From positions 62,001 to 126,000 of the forward strand of contig CANTFL010001448.1 of NCBI GenBank assembly GCA_947650285.1: a stretch of 64,000 nucleotides of DNA. Reading direction: 5' to 3'. A program made the position numbers and the translations under genes. The notes below the pieces were generated by a model. That model did not search any database and had not been told where the DNA came from. It was given only the letters and a program-made list of their open reading frames with translations. Source of the stretch: Hyaloperonospora brassicae (lineage: Eukaryota; Oomycota; Peronosporomycetes; Peronosporales; Peronosporaceae). Below are positions 35,847 through 46,245 of this stretch, piece after piece; the first letter of the stretch is position 1, and every line of letters starts with the position of its first letter.

Positions 35847-36372
35847 TGTAACGGGGTTACACGTCGGCTGGTAGCCGACGATAGGTGTGGTGCACACACG
35901 AGAGGGGGGTATCCTATAAGGTAATATTAGAACACAGTGAGCGTATCAATTGTTGAAGACTGGTGTCTGTCATCAATTGATTGCAAGATCTTTTAAGAGG
36001 TTATTTAGGGCAGGTTAAATACGTTGTTCTAAGGTGTTCTTTTAGGTTAAATGAAGAAATAAAATTCAGTTCCCATTTTGATCAGCATAAGACACGTGCC
36101 TTACGAGGCGTCTTTGATCGGGAGGACAGAAGCAACGCCTGTAAAGGTAGCTTGTCCTCGAGCACTCTGTGCTGTGATTCATTTGAATCGTTTGGTCCCT
36201 CTGGAACGGGGACCGTAAGCTCTCTGAGCTGTTGACTCTCTGAGTCGGGTTCTCTGAACCACCCTTTAAGCTCTCTGAGCTGTTGACTCTCTGAGTCGGG
36301 TTCTTTGAACCGAAGTTGCTCAGTGAGCGTAAAGTCTTCCTCTGACTTAAGGAGCTGTGTAGCTCCGCTATA
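35847..36372 (+). repeat. Gypsy element 1 3' LTR (526 bp)
   Basis: Identical to the 5' LTR except for one missing 51-bp unit (577 - 526 = 51) and about six substitutions. Followed by the duplication GTCTT at 36373-36377. Confidence 0.92.
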
Positions 36373-36377
36373 GTCTT

Positions 36378-37173
36378 GGAGCGATTTGGGTTCGGTGCTG
36401 CGCATGCCAGCGCAACTCCAATGGAAACAAATGCTAAATATGGCATGATCATCGAATAATCGGACGAACAAGACCCAACATTTGACTATCGACAGGCGTT
36501 AGGAGCATTGATATACCTGGCTGTAAGCACGCAACCCGACATCTCTTTTGCTGTTGGATACCTGAGCCGTCTTGTGAGCAAGCCTTCTCGTAAGCACTGT
36601 GATGCTATCAAGCCAGTCATGGGGTATCTGGCTGGTGGACCTGCACTCTGGAAATAAAATATGCAAGAGGAACATCGGAGAATGACAACGTCATCGTAAA
36701 TGGATATTGCGATACAGATTGGGACAATGGTCCTGACACAAGGACAAGTGTGACTGGTTTCGTATTGACAATAAATGGTGGCACCTTCGCATGGGCTGCG
36801 AGAAGACAGTCGATTGTCGCATAAATCAACAGCCAAGGAGGAGTACATTGCCGCATGTGAAGCAGCCATGGAAGGCAGAGGCATTGCGAACATGCTGAAT
36901 GAGGTGCTACAGTGCTTCGACATACAAAAAGTGCTGATCATGGGTGTTGACAACTCTGCAGATGTACGATTGGCTTGCCAGCCACGATACAGCTGCAAGA
37001 CTCGCCACATTGAGTTACGATGGCATTATGTGCGGGACCAGATCCGGAAAGGAATTTTTAGACTTGAAAAAGTTGACGAGGCTAGCAATCCAGCGGACAT
37101 GGGTTCAAAAGCACTGCCCAAGAGAAGCATGTACGTTGGTCGGGCACGTGTAGTCTTGCAGCCTTTTCCCTAG
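36378..37173 (+). pseudogene. Copia RT-RNase H fragment (element A), downstream of the Gypsy insertion
   Basis: Continues the RT broken at 28504: GFGAAHASATPMETNAKYG, then YRQALGALIYLAVSTQPDIS and RNase H with STAKEEYIAACEAAMEGRG (36820-36880), 'SADVRLACQPRYS' and a C-terminus ending LPKRSMYVGRARVVLQPFP with a stop at 37171-37173. An in-frame stop (ATCATCGAATAA region, ~36455) and a small break near 36650-36780 disable it. The inverted copy at 39583-40380 is nearly identical. Confidence 0.85.
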
Positions 37174-37209
37174 TCGGTTATTCCGACGCAAGCGTCGAAG
37201 GGGGCGTGC

Positions 37210-37481
37210 TGTAATATGCGACAAACCGACAAGGAACAAGGCCAACGGGACAAGACCGACGGAACAAGGCCGACGGGACAAGGCCGTTGGAACAAGACTA
37301 ACGCAACCAAGAGCATGCAAGAAAACGGGAGGAGATGTTTACGTGAGTGGCGGTTGGCAAGCAATCTGAAAAGTGCGAAGTGCAAGGCAAGTCTATAGCG
37401 AGTCGCGCGAAGCTGATTAATGTATATCATTGTGCGTCAAGATTTATGTATATATATACTAGCTGAAGTTTCAACGCTCTA
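37210..37481 (+). repeat. Copia element A 3' LTR (272 bp)
   Basis: TGTAATATGCGAC follows a purine-rich tract (GAAGGGGGCG). The LTR contains GGAACAAGGCCGACGGGACA-type short tandem units and ends near CAACGCTCTA. The inverted partner is 39198-39546, which is longer (349 bp). Confidence 0.7.
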
Positions 37482-39150
37482 GGTATTGCCGCAAACAATT
37501 TTCAGAGGACGCGCTGGAGACGGCTGTATTTGTACGTAACAGGGATAACTGTCGAGCAATAAGGGATACACCGTATCACATGATGATGGGTAAGAAATCC
37601 AACTTCCATGGGACCCGAAAATTCGGATCTATTGCTTTTGTGTATCAAGCGAAGGTCCTTGTGAGGCAAATGTTTCATGAAAATTGCCAAATAGGCTTTC
37701 TAGTTGGTTACTTAGAAGTCCAACCGGTGTATATAATATGTTTTTCTACAGAGCATGTCTTGCAGCATGTGATGTATGAAACGGTAATGAAGATATTGTA
37801 TATGGTGATAGATACAAAAACGGATGCGACACATTGTTCTTGGAATGGTTATCCTATAAACGCGACAATGATGCCGCTTCAAATAGAGAAAGCGGATGTG
37901 ACGCTAAAGATTATGTCTCCATGGAGGAGGAGGACCTAGACGTACGCACGCATACAGAGCCAGATTTTATAAAAGTTTTACCGTAACGAAACGTCATTGC
38001 ACAGCATGCATACATATATAGGACGAAGAAAACAGCTATGATGACGATGGGTCGATGGATACACTTATTCCATCAACCGTCACTCCACTTGGTCAAACCA
38101 ACGAGTGTAGCGATCATTGCATATCTACGGATGATAATAATGAAGAAGACGATGAAGAAGCTGTGAGTCACAGCTACATGGATGCAGCTAGACAAATTAA
38201 TGAAGACGAATCTTCTAAACAAGCGAGAGAAGAAGAGATTGACGAACATAGCATTAGAAAAGATTTTGAGAATGAAGCAGACCATCCAGAGATTTCAACT
38301 TTTTAATGGGTTGATTTTCACGATATTTCTGTACCAGTCGATTTTAATCGAGAAGTAATTGTGATGGTCCACAACGGAGACTATAGCAAGTCTCGAGATC
38401 AAACACTCAATGTTCCAGATAGTGACAGTGAACACAAATGTGAGATATGGTACATTTGGAAAATACTGTCGCAATCGATACTGACATGATTCCTGAAATC
38501 ATGACCGGCATAAGACGGCCATCTCTCGAAGATGAACTAAGAGATGCATAAGAAATGAAACGGCGTCGAAATAACGAAGGTATCTCACAACGCATGTCGT
38601 TACACTCGTCCGCTGATAGTAGACCTCCATTATGGCTAGCTGCTCACCACGTCAATGCAACATTTCGACATGGTGTCCTGGATGACGCTGACGATTCAAG
38701 ACCATGGCACATTGGTCCCAAATCGTCAGCGTGACCGTGGAAATTCCTTGCATCTTTGGAGAAGCGATGAAAAATCCTCAACATGCGGATTAATATATAG
38801 GCATGGAGAAGGAAGTGAACGCTATGTTGTCAAAAGGAGTGCTTGTCCCAATCGATGGAATAGACGCACCTAAGAACGCAATAAATTGGGTTTGATGTGG
38901 CGCTTATAAGTCAAAACAGATGACGACGAGTACATCACCAGATTTCGACCTCAGATAGTGGGCTTGGGGAACCAACCATCAAGATCTGGGGACTGATTAT
39001 GTGACGTTCGTGTTCACACCAGTAGCAAGAATGGTGACATTGCGCGTGCTGATCGCGTTAAATACCAAGTTTGGATTAAAATGTACCAATCGTACGTGGA
39101 TACCGCGTATATGAACGATAAATTGATGATCAAGCAGTACGCCTGAACTA
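37482..39150 (+). pseudogene. Copia integrase-to-RT fragment (element C) between the inverted copies
   Basis: The plus strand has an integrase C-terminal region ('DALETAVFVRNRDNCRAIRD', 'GSIAFVYQAKVLVRQMFHEN'), then an acidic linker (38055-38306, 'TDDNNEEDDEEAVSHS'). A decayed RT start follows ('EVNAMLSKGVLVPIDG', TPVARMVTLRVLIALNTKF near 39010-39075), cut at the edge of the inverted LTR. Frames are broken many times. Whether it belongs to the same family as the flanking copies is unclear. Confidence 0.65.
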
Positions 39151-39197
39151 ATGCCGATTTTCCACAGGCCAAAGGACAAAACTACTGTCACAATTCC

Positions 39198-39546
39198 TGA
39201 AGCGTTGAAACTTCAGCTAGTATATATATACATAAATCTTGACGCACAATGATATACATTACTCAGCTTCGCGCGACTCGCTATAGACTTGCCTTGCACT
39301 TCGCACTTTTCAGACTGAGCAATTTGGTTCTTACTTCGGCAACAGCTTGCTTGCCAACCACCACTCACATTAACATCTCCCGTGTTCTTGCATGTTCTTG
39401 ATTCTGTTAGTCTTTCCCGTCATCCTTGCCTCGTTAGCTATACCCCGTCGGCCTTGTCCCGTTCGCCGTTAGCCGCGTCCCGTGATCCGTGTCCCGTCGG
39501 CCTTCTCCCGTCGGCCTTGTTCCTTTTCGGTTTGTCGCATATTACA
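39198..39546 (-). repeat. Copia element B 3' LTR, inverted partner of 37210-37481
   Basis: The reverse complement starts TGTAATATGCGAC at 39546 and ends ...CAACGCTTCA. The central part differs from the left copy in length (variable GGGACAAGGCCGACGGG-type units and an extra segment). Confidence 0.7.
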
Positions 39547-39582
39547 GCACGCCCCCTTCGACGTTTGCATCGGAATAACCGA

Positions 39583-40765
39583 CTAGGGAAAAGGCTGCAA
39601 GACTACACGTGCCCGACCAACGTACATGCTTCTCTTGGGCAGTGCTTTCGAACCCATGTCCGCTGGATTGTTAGCCCCGTCAACTTTTTCAAGTCTAAAA
39701 ATTCCTTTCCGGATCTGGTCCCGCACATAATGCCATCGTAACTCAATGTGGCGAGTCTTGCTGCTGTATCGTGGCTGGCAAGCCAATCGTACATCTGCAG
39801 AGTTGTCAACACCCATGATCAGCACTTTTTGTATGTCGAAGCACTGTAGCACCTCATTCAGCATGTTCGCAATGCCTCTGCCTTCCATGGCTGCTTCACA
39901 TGCGGCAATGTACTCCTCCTTGGCTGTTGATTTATGCGACAATCGACTGTCTTCTCGCAGCCCATGCGAAGGTGCCACCATTTATTGTCAATACGAAACC
40001 AGTCACACTTGTCCTTGTGTCAGGACCGTTGTCCCAATCTGTATCGCAATGTCCATTTACGATGACGTTGTCATTCTCCGATGTTCCTCTTGCATATTTT
40101 ATTTCCAGAGTGCAGATCCACCAGCCAGATACCCCATGACTCGCTTGATAGCACCACAGTGCTTACGAGAAGGCTTGCTCACAATACGGCTCAGATATCC
40201 AACAGCAAAAGAGATGTCGGGTTGCGTGCTTACAGCCAGGTATATCAATGCTCCTAACGCCTGTCGATAGTCAAATGTTGGGTCTTGTTCGTCCGATTCT
40301 TTGATGATCATGCCATATTTAGCATTTGTTTCCATTGGAGTTGCGCTGGCATGCGCAGCACCGAACCCAAATCGCTCCAAGACCTTGCTACAACATTTAG
40401 ACTGATGAATGAGAATGTATCGACAGTTCTGCACAACTTGAATCCCTAGGCAGCAATGTAATTTACCACCGTCTTTGAATCCATATTTCTCATCTAGGGC
40501 TGCAAAGAGGGATGACTTGTAATCCTCTGAGTTCTTCGCGAGCACTACATCGGCTACGTAGAACATTCGAAAAGCCACCACTCCTCTCTTGCTGTAGATG
40601 CAAAAAGTAGGGTTCGGTCTCGCTACTGGTGAAGTCTTGTGATCTCAACCAAGTGTTGATCTCCCCATTCCATTCAGTTCCGGGCTGATGAAGGCCATAT
40701 AGAGCTCGATCGACACAAGTGTCGATCAAGCTCTGTAAGCAGATGCCACGGAATCTCACGGACAC
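39583..40765 (-). pseudogene. Copia RT-RNase H fragment (element B), inverted copy
   Basis: Minus strand: 'RALYGLHQPGTEWNGEIN' (40700-40650), 'FRMFYVADVVLAKNSEDYKS', CLGIQVVQNCRYIL, YRQALGALIYLAVSTQPDIS, RNase H STAKEEYIAACEAAMEGRG, and the same C-terminus and stop as element A. It holds the uninterrupted Gypsy target (GTCTTGG) near 40374-40388. A frame break lies near 40100 and another near 40570. The upstream RT and integrase are missing, so it is a 3' fragment. Confidence 0.85.
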
Positions 40766-40789
40766 GTACGTGCAGAGGAAACAAGTAGA

Positions 40790-42590
40790 CTTACGTGAAA
40801 CGTGGGTATATGGTATAAGAGAAACATGAACTCAAGTAGCAAAGAATTTTATTCTACAAATGTCAAGCCTTTCTTAACGACATCAATACAAACACAATAA
40901 ATTGAAAGTACTGGCTTTACACCGATTGCGCGCGTCCTATATTAAATGAACGCCTTGTTCGTTGATATAACGGGCAATATCAATTATTGAGCAAAAGTCA
41001 TCAAACCCATTTTATATATATTAATGTTTGAGTATATATTACATACATAATGCTTACATTGGTATTAGTGTCAATCTCATGTGACCGGGTCACCGTTACA
41101 GCGGACGTCCGCAACGTGTGGTTATCATTTAGTTATAAGCCATGGCTGTTTCGGATACGTTCAACAAAGATGGAAGTCTTGTGCAAATGACAACATATGT
41201 TCATTACAGTTCTCTTTGCCTTGGACAAACGTGTTCGAAAGTCGTTTCGACACCTCTGTACCTCATGTACGTGAAGTTACGAGACCTGCCTACATTTTGT
41301 CAGTGCAGGTTAGCTCGTACTGCGTGTACAATAATCCCGGAAGGCCTATTATACAGCTGGTCTTCACCAACACGCTCAGCGATATACTTCGATGCAATCA
41401 ATGTGACTCCTAGTCCATTTGAGGTTGACCCTTTGACAAACAAATGTGTACATTTGGGCCGCGTCCCATTGCCGATTCGAGCAAATATATATTTCCAAAC
41501 CATTCGGGCTCAAGTAACGGTCTCCTACGATCCCCTCTTGTGATGCGCAAATGACATCATAGGTTTGAGGCTCAGTGTGCGTATCGTCTGCGCAACTACC
41601 TTTGTATAACATCGGAACCTTGCACGAATGAGCGCTTTTTCGGCGACGATACCTGGTGCATCATACTTTCTTGTTGGTGGCATATCAGCAACAGCGTCAT
41701 TTACATGCCATAACCGAGACAATGTGTCGTTGGCCCCATATTTCCATCCAATTTAGCTTGTGGCCGACGTATCGCCACCACAGCCACCGCAGATTTACAT
41801 ACTGAACTCGTAGGACCGTATGTCACGCTCTTCACAGCTACGTAAATACCTTGAGACGGCTAGCCTGGTTTACGAGGACCGTCTTGTTGCAACTTCCCTG
41901 CACGATAGCGTAATCATGAGGATTCTACAATAGTTTGGGTGGTCCCGATCTAGGTTGAGTTTATATTGAGTCATACGCATCGCTAGTAACGAGCAGTTGC
42001 TGAGGCTGGGTCACCGTGTACATCCCTGCGCAGAGGCACAACAACAAGTTTGCAAGTTTGCTAGACGTTATCTACATCTTAAACTCTTCTCTAGAAGCGG
42101 TAGGCAATATCAATGCTCGAGCTCTGAGATGGCATCCTTGTCAAAACTCATCAGCAGACACCACGTGCGCACGCCGTTCACAATACTTCATGTCATCGTG
42201 TCGTTCTTGTTAGCAGGCTCATACCATCACCGCGTATAAATGACAGTATTCTGCAAGTCTCCTCGATGGAAGCCCACACATGTCGCTGGAATGTCTTTCT
42301 TCTATACTACCACTTCGGTACACTTCGCGTACCACATCGGACGCGACTTGCACTTGTAACGATCCGGTGGCATTGTAGCGTGCTCCCTCTCCTCATATGG
42401 TGAACATAGAAGACTAGTCATCAACCATTTTGGCGCCAGCTACGACGGACATTGCCACACTCTGCTCGACTCTCGAGGCACTTCACACACTCATGATGCA
42501 TACCACAACAGTGCACTTGCCATCGAGTCTACTCGTCCAGACAGCGATACTACCGCACGGATAAGTGGCCCCTCAAAAGCTCAAAAGCTC
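40790..42590. other. Mostly non-coding stretch, one weak ORF
   Basis: The longest frame, plus 41142-41543 (133 codons, starts MAVSDTFNKDGSLVQMTTYV, five Cys), has no motif I know and overlaps equally long minus frames, so coding status is open. No transposon motif was recognised here. Confidence 0.3.
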
Positions 42591-42820
42591 ATGTCTGCTA
42601 CAACAACTCGTCTAGCGCGTGGTAAGTTCACGAATCGGTGGCATATGCTCGCTCTCGTCCGTCTCAATCAACGCTCGCTCATCTTTGATGTCCACCTTTG
42701 CACTAGTTCCACTTTCTCGTCCCTTGATCTTCCGTGCAAATGCTGCCGTCGTGCCGTTGTAGCTCGTTGGAATTTTCTCGGCACTTTTTCATGCGCGTCG
42801 TTTCGCTTGCGTTGCTCGCG

Positions 42821-43170
42821 ATGTCGCGCAGCAACACGACAGGTTTCATCGACACGACGGGACCAAAACTGTACCGTAGGAAAAGAGTCGGAAGAGTCCC
42901 ATCGCCAACATGTCTCGCGCCGAACAAAAGATGCAGTGACGTGGACGAGTTTCTTCCCTCCATAAACGTATGAGCACAACGAATACCACGACGAACACGA
43001 AGCGCTCACTTTGTTTACAGATCGATGGCTGCGTTGCTACCAAAGACAAGAGTGCTGTTCGACCCAGCGGCACGGCATTGTCTCTCTGGACGCCCAAGTC
43101 GCTCGAAACTGCGCAGTCACGCAATAGTAGACATGCAAGTGGAGAGCATAAGCATGGCGTGACAGTCTAG
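42821..43170 (+). CDS. Possible two-exon small basic protein, unrecognised
   Basis: ATG at 42821 opens 49 codons (42821-42967) to a GTATGA donor. A 53-nt intron ends TTTGTTTACAG at 43020 and 50 codons follow to a stop at 43168-43170, keeping phase 0 and giving 98 aa. The composition is protein-like ('TGPKLYRRKRVGRVPSPTC', 'NKRCSDVDEFLPSIN', 'GTALSLWTPKSLETAQSRN'). No domain is known to me. Both splice signals are good, but an alternative frame (42591-42965) is also open, so this is a moderate-to-low call. Confidence 0.35.
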
Positions 43171-43387
43171 GATGTGCTATCGCATGGTCGCTAGTTAAAA
43201 CTCGAAGGGGTCCGATATTCACGCAAACGACATCACTAAAGCGACAGCGCACCACATGGTTTTCGATCTATGGTGGACAGCCGCTTCACCCCGTCGTACC
43301 AGACGAAAGCCCTCTTGTCATGAGCCGGCAGCGCTGTTGCCGGTAAAAGTAAAGCAGACGCGAACTCGCGCACGGTCGTGTGCGGTA

Positions 43388-43762
43388 ATGGACCTGTGTG
43401 GCGGAATGCTTCGAAGCGTCGGACGTTCTGTGGATACGTTTGCGTGTCACGCGTCGAGTCGTTGTTTTGTCCGTCGAAAGAGTCCGATGTGTGGATGCAC
43501 TACGACGCGGCGTGACGACACTTGCAATTTCTGTCGGCATTGCTTGACCGATTGTTTATCACTGTGTGGACACGCGATTCGGGACACCGCACAGGCTGTC
43601 GTACACTTGTGTGAAGAAGTCTTCACACTTTGTCGCAATTCGTCTGACAGAGTCTTTTATCAGCACGAGACACGTCAATTTCTCCCATCTCTCATCACGC
43701 AGTTGCTGCGAGTGCAAAGGACGGCGCTATTCGGGAAAGTGCGTCAGGTGAAAGCCGAATAG
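43388..43762 (+). CDS. Unrecognised Cys-rich ORF
   Basis: 124 codons from ATG at 43388 (the frame is open from 43256). The first half is rich in Cys (CGC, CNFCRHC, CLSLCGH). The second half looks helical ('AQAVVHLCEEVFTLCRNSSD', 'LITQLLRVQRTALFG'). No signal peptide or known zinc-finger spacing is clear. It lies just downstream of the 42821 candidate and might be part of the same locus. Weak. Confidence 0.25.
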   Translation: MDLCGGMLRSVGRSVDTFACHASSRCFVRRKSPMCGCTTTRRDDTCNFCRHCLTDCLSLCGHAIRDTAQAVVHLCEEVFTLCRNSSDRVFYQHETRQFLPSLITQLLRVQRTALFGKVRQVKAE

Positions 43763-44254
43763 TGGAGTGCAAATGCTTTGTAAGGCAAAAGCTGAATACA
43801 GTGTAGTACGATGCACTTCTTTCGCAAGGTCAAAGCCGAAACCTCTCGTCCGCTTTTTCTCTAAGTGTCCGTGTGTGAACGTCACGCACGTGATTGGCTC
43901 AACTTGATCACGACGAATATCGCAATAGGCGACATGCAGCGATAGCGTATGCAGCTTTCGTCAGAGGTCAGCAGGAGGCACTTCAACGCCGCCCGACAGA
44001 CTCTCCCTATACTGAAACTCTCGTGCTGGTCGGTACCTGAATATTGACGATTGACACAAACAGGCAGCAGCAGCGGACTTAAGTCATCACACAGCTGCTG
44101 GATAGATGCGGCCGAGACATTGAGCACCGACAATTCTATTCCACAAACTACGCTTTCCAGTGTCCTTGGCCACATTGTTGACTTGTGTCACTGATTCAAC
44201 CCACTGCGGCACAAGCGCCAGCCCAAAGACTCTCTCAGGTATCCACTTCTACAG
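43763..44254. other. Intergenic, eEF1B-gamma 3' flank
   Basis: No gene seen. Contains three direct variants of GTCAAAGCCGAA / GTGAAAGCCGAATA / GCAAAAGCTGAATA at about 43746-43840, a short degenerate repeat. Confidence 0.35.
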
Positions 44255-45478
44255 TTACTTGAACACCTTCGAGTCGGCAATGGGTTTGCCCTCCAGCTCA
44301 TCTTCGTTGCACCAGTAGGCGGTAATACGGGCCTTTGTCTCGTCGTTCAGCTCCGCCTTCTTCCACGTGTAGTACTCGGCGTCCGGGTTCGCTTCGATCA
44401 TGTGCTTCTCCGAGTCGCCACGGAAGAGCCAGCAGCCAGTAATGATGATCTCAGAGCCCTCGACACCGCACACATCCATCACGCCAAAAGCGTACTTGCG
44501 CATAGCTTCCGAGCGCTGCAGGAAACCGCCCACGGCGTTGCACGTCATAAACATCTTTGTGTTCTCGTTGTTGTAGTTGTAGTCGCAAAACCACAGCGAG
44601 TATCCCTCCGTGTCTAGGTTCTCCCAGAACCACGTCATGGCGTCCGCCAAGTCCTTTGCGTTCGAGTACTGCACCTTCCACGCGTCCAAGCTCATCGACG
44701 ACGGCTTCTCGCGGTTCAGCACAGCCAGCGGGTGCTCCACCTTCTTGGGCTTTGGCTCCTCTTCCTTCGGGGCGGCCTTCTCTTTCTTTGGCGTCTCCTT
44801 CTTCTCCTTCTTGCCCGAGTTGTCACCCTCCGCGGTCAGCGCAACGTCAATAAGTGGCACGTCACCAACAATAGCCTGGAACTCTGGCTGGTTCACCAGC
44901 GTTGAGAACCAACGGTTCACAGCCGAGAACGGTTTGCGGAACTCCTTGTCAAGCACAAACTTAAACGGGTACACAAGAGCCGAAGCAACAACAATGTCGG
45001 CGAGCGTCACCTGCTCGCCCACCAAGTACGTGCGCAGGTGCAAGTGGTTCTCCAGAGTCTGAAGAGCCTTCTTCACGTCGGCCTTGGCCCTCGTCAGGGC
45101 AGCAGCATTGAACTGGCCAACGCCCAAGACAGGGTGCACCCACACTTCCAGAGGTACCTCGAGCTCGTAGGCGGAAAAGTCAATCCACGAGTCCACCTGA
45201 CCCGACTCGAAGAACGTCTTGCCATACAGACCCGTGTCTGGACGCAAGCGAGCAATGTAGCGGGCAATGGCGCCGCTCTCAAAGATACACCCTTCATCCG
45301 TCTCGAGGATCGGGACCTTGCCAGCGGGCGTTTTGGCCTTGAAACTCGCTGACTTGATCTCCTTCTGGAAATCAAACGCCGGGAGCTCCAGGTCAATGCC
45401 GTTGTACTCGGCGGCAATGAGCACCTTGAAGACGCGGTAGTTGGCAGGGTACGTGTAGAGCTTCTGTTTTGCACACAT
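44255..45478 (-). CDS. Translation elongation factor 1-gamma (eEF1B gamma)
   Basis: A 407-aa single-exon protein. The ATG at 45478 (MCAKQKLYTYP) is chosen because the upstream in-frame codons only read a GTT microsatellite (poly-Val). Residues ~4-80 form a GST N-terminal thioredoxin fold (TPAGKVPILETDEGCIFES). Residues ~90-215 form the GST C-terminal helices ('YLVGEQVTLADIVVASALVY'). A lysine/glutamate-rich linker (~225-255, KKEKKETPKKEK) precedes the conserved EF1-gamma C-terminal domain ('LAVLNREKPSSMSLDAWKVQ', 'WFWENLDTEGYSLWFCDYNY', 'ITGCWLFRG'). In the eEF1B complex gamma scaffolds the alpha/beta exchange factors that recharge eEF1A with GTP; it is cytosolic. The family identification is secure. 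Confidence 0.97.
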   Translation of the reverse strand: MCAKQKLYTYPANYRVFKVLIAAEYNGIDLELPAFDFQKEIKSASFKAKTPAGKVPILETDEGCIFESGAIARYIARLRPDTGLYGKTFFESGQVDSWIDFSAYELEVPLEVWVHPVLGVGQFNAAALTRAKADVKKALQTLENHLHLRTYLVGEQVTLADIVVASALVYPFKFVLDKEFRKPFSAVNRWFSTLVNQPEFQAIVGDVPLIDVALTAEGDNSGKKEKKETPKKEKAAPKEEEPKPKKVEHPLAVLNREKPSSMSLDAWKVQYSNAKDLADAMTWFWENLDTEGYSLWFCDYNYNNENTKMFMTCNAVGGFLQRSEAMRKYAFGVMDVCGVEGSEIIITGCWLFRGDSEKHMIEANPDAEYYTWKKAELNDETKARITAYWCNEDELEGKPIADSKVFK

Positions 45479-46245
45479 AACAGCAACAACAACAACAACA
45501 ACAAGACATTGACAGAGAGCGTGAGTGCGATAGAGGCGCGTTAGGCACAGCATAAGGTACAGCACGAGAGACCATTGGCGACGATCTTAGTACGGGACGA
45601 ATTGACGACTGAAACGAATGGAGCGGCGTGGCCGGACTGTCAACTGCAATATTTGCAACCGCGAGGCCAATATTTACACTAGCTTGTGGCCAATGTTAGC
45701 TTGTGGCTAGGCATGCGGTCGGTCGGTTGGTCGGTCGGTCGCGTTGGATTTTATCCGAAAGTGTATCATCGTAAGTGGCAATAAAAACACACACACATAG
45801 AAACGTCTCGAAAGAACTGTGCGCCACGAACGCGCGCGCGCGCTCTCTCCCACACTCCAGCCCCGCTGCCTGGCGTGTCCAGAACCCAACTGTCTCCGAT
45901 CGGGCGTAAAACGAACAAGTTGCGCCAGCGCGCGATCGCCACGCCACCCGTCGGCAGCAACCCACGAGCAGCAACATAACCGCGCCCACCCACCCAGCGC
46001 TGGCTTCCTCGCCCACTTCCCCCACACTCGAACCACATTCACACGGCCCCACGACACAAAAGCACTTCGAACGTCGACGGGAAAGACTCGGCCGCCTGCT
46101 CCCGCCGCAACGTCCGCCCACGCGCCGCCACACAGCGCCGCCACTGCACCGGTAGACCGACCGACCGACCGACCGGCCGACCGACGCGTAAACGAGCGAG
46201 AGAGAGCATAGCAGGTCGAAGCACAGCGTCCCGCGCGCGTGGCTC
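45479..46245. promoter_or_regulatory. Divergent promoter interval, eEF1B-gamma / GPCR-PIPK
   Basis: 767 bp between two opposite start codons. It holds an (AAC)n run (about 45482-45503), just upstream of the gamma start. A GGTC/CGGT tetranucleotide run at 45717-45740 recurs as its complement (GACC)n at 46153-46188, giving inverted microsatellites about 410 bp apart. No TATA box was identified. Both genes may share regulatory DNA; this is inferred from arrangement only. Confidence 0.5.

Larger units (their letters stand above)
28510..36372 (+). mobile_element. Ty3/Gypsy chromodomain retrotransposon (element 1), young insertion
   Basis: Length 7863 bp, with LTRs at 28510-29086 and 35847-36372, a 5-bp target duplication GTCTT (28505-28509 and 36373-36377), a primer-binding site, a purine tract, gag, pol and a long antisense ORF. 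It sits inside a copia RT. The uninterrupted version of the same site is present in the inverted copia copy near 40379-40383, so the junctions are certain. The LTRs differ by about six substitutions and one 51-bp repeat unit. Pol has a single nonsense codon. Confidence 0.95.

Noticed and set aside
41142..41543. 133-codon ORF as an effector gene
   Set aside because: No signal peptide, no RXLR or LXLFLAK-type motif, and competing open frames on the minus strand.
42591..42965. Single-exon 124-aa ORF
   Set aside because: Low-complexity Arg/Cys/Ser composition; the overlapping spliced frame looks more protein-like, though neither is certain.
45482..45565. N-terminal extension of eEF1B-gamma with poly-Val
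   Set aside because: The poly-Val comes from a GTT microsatellite and eEF1B-gamma proteins begin close to the GST fold; ATG at 45478 is preferred.
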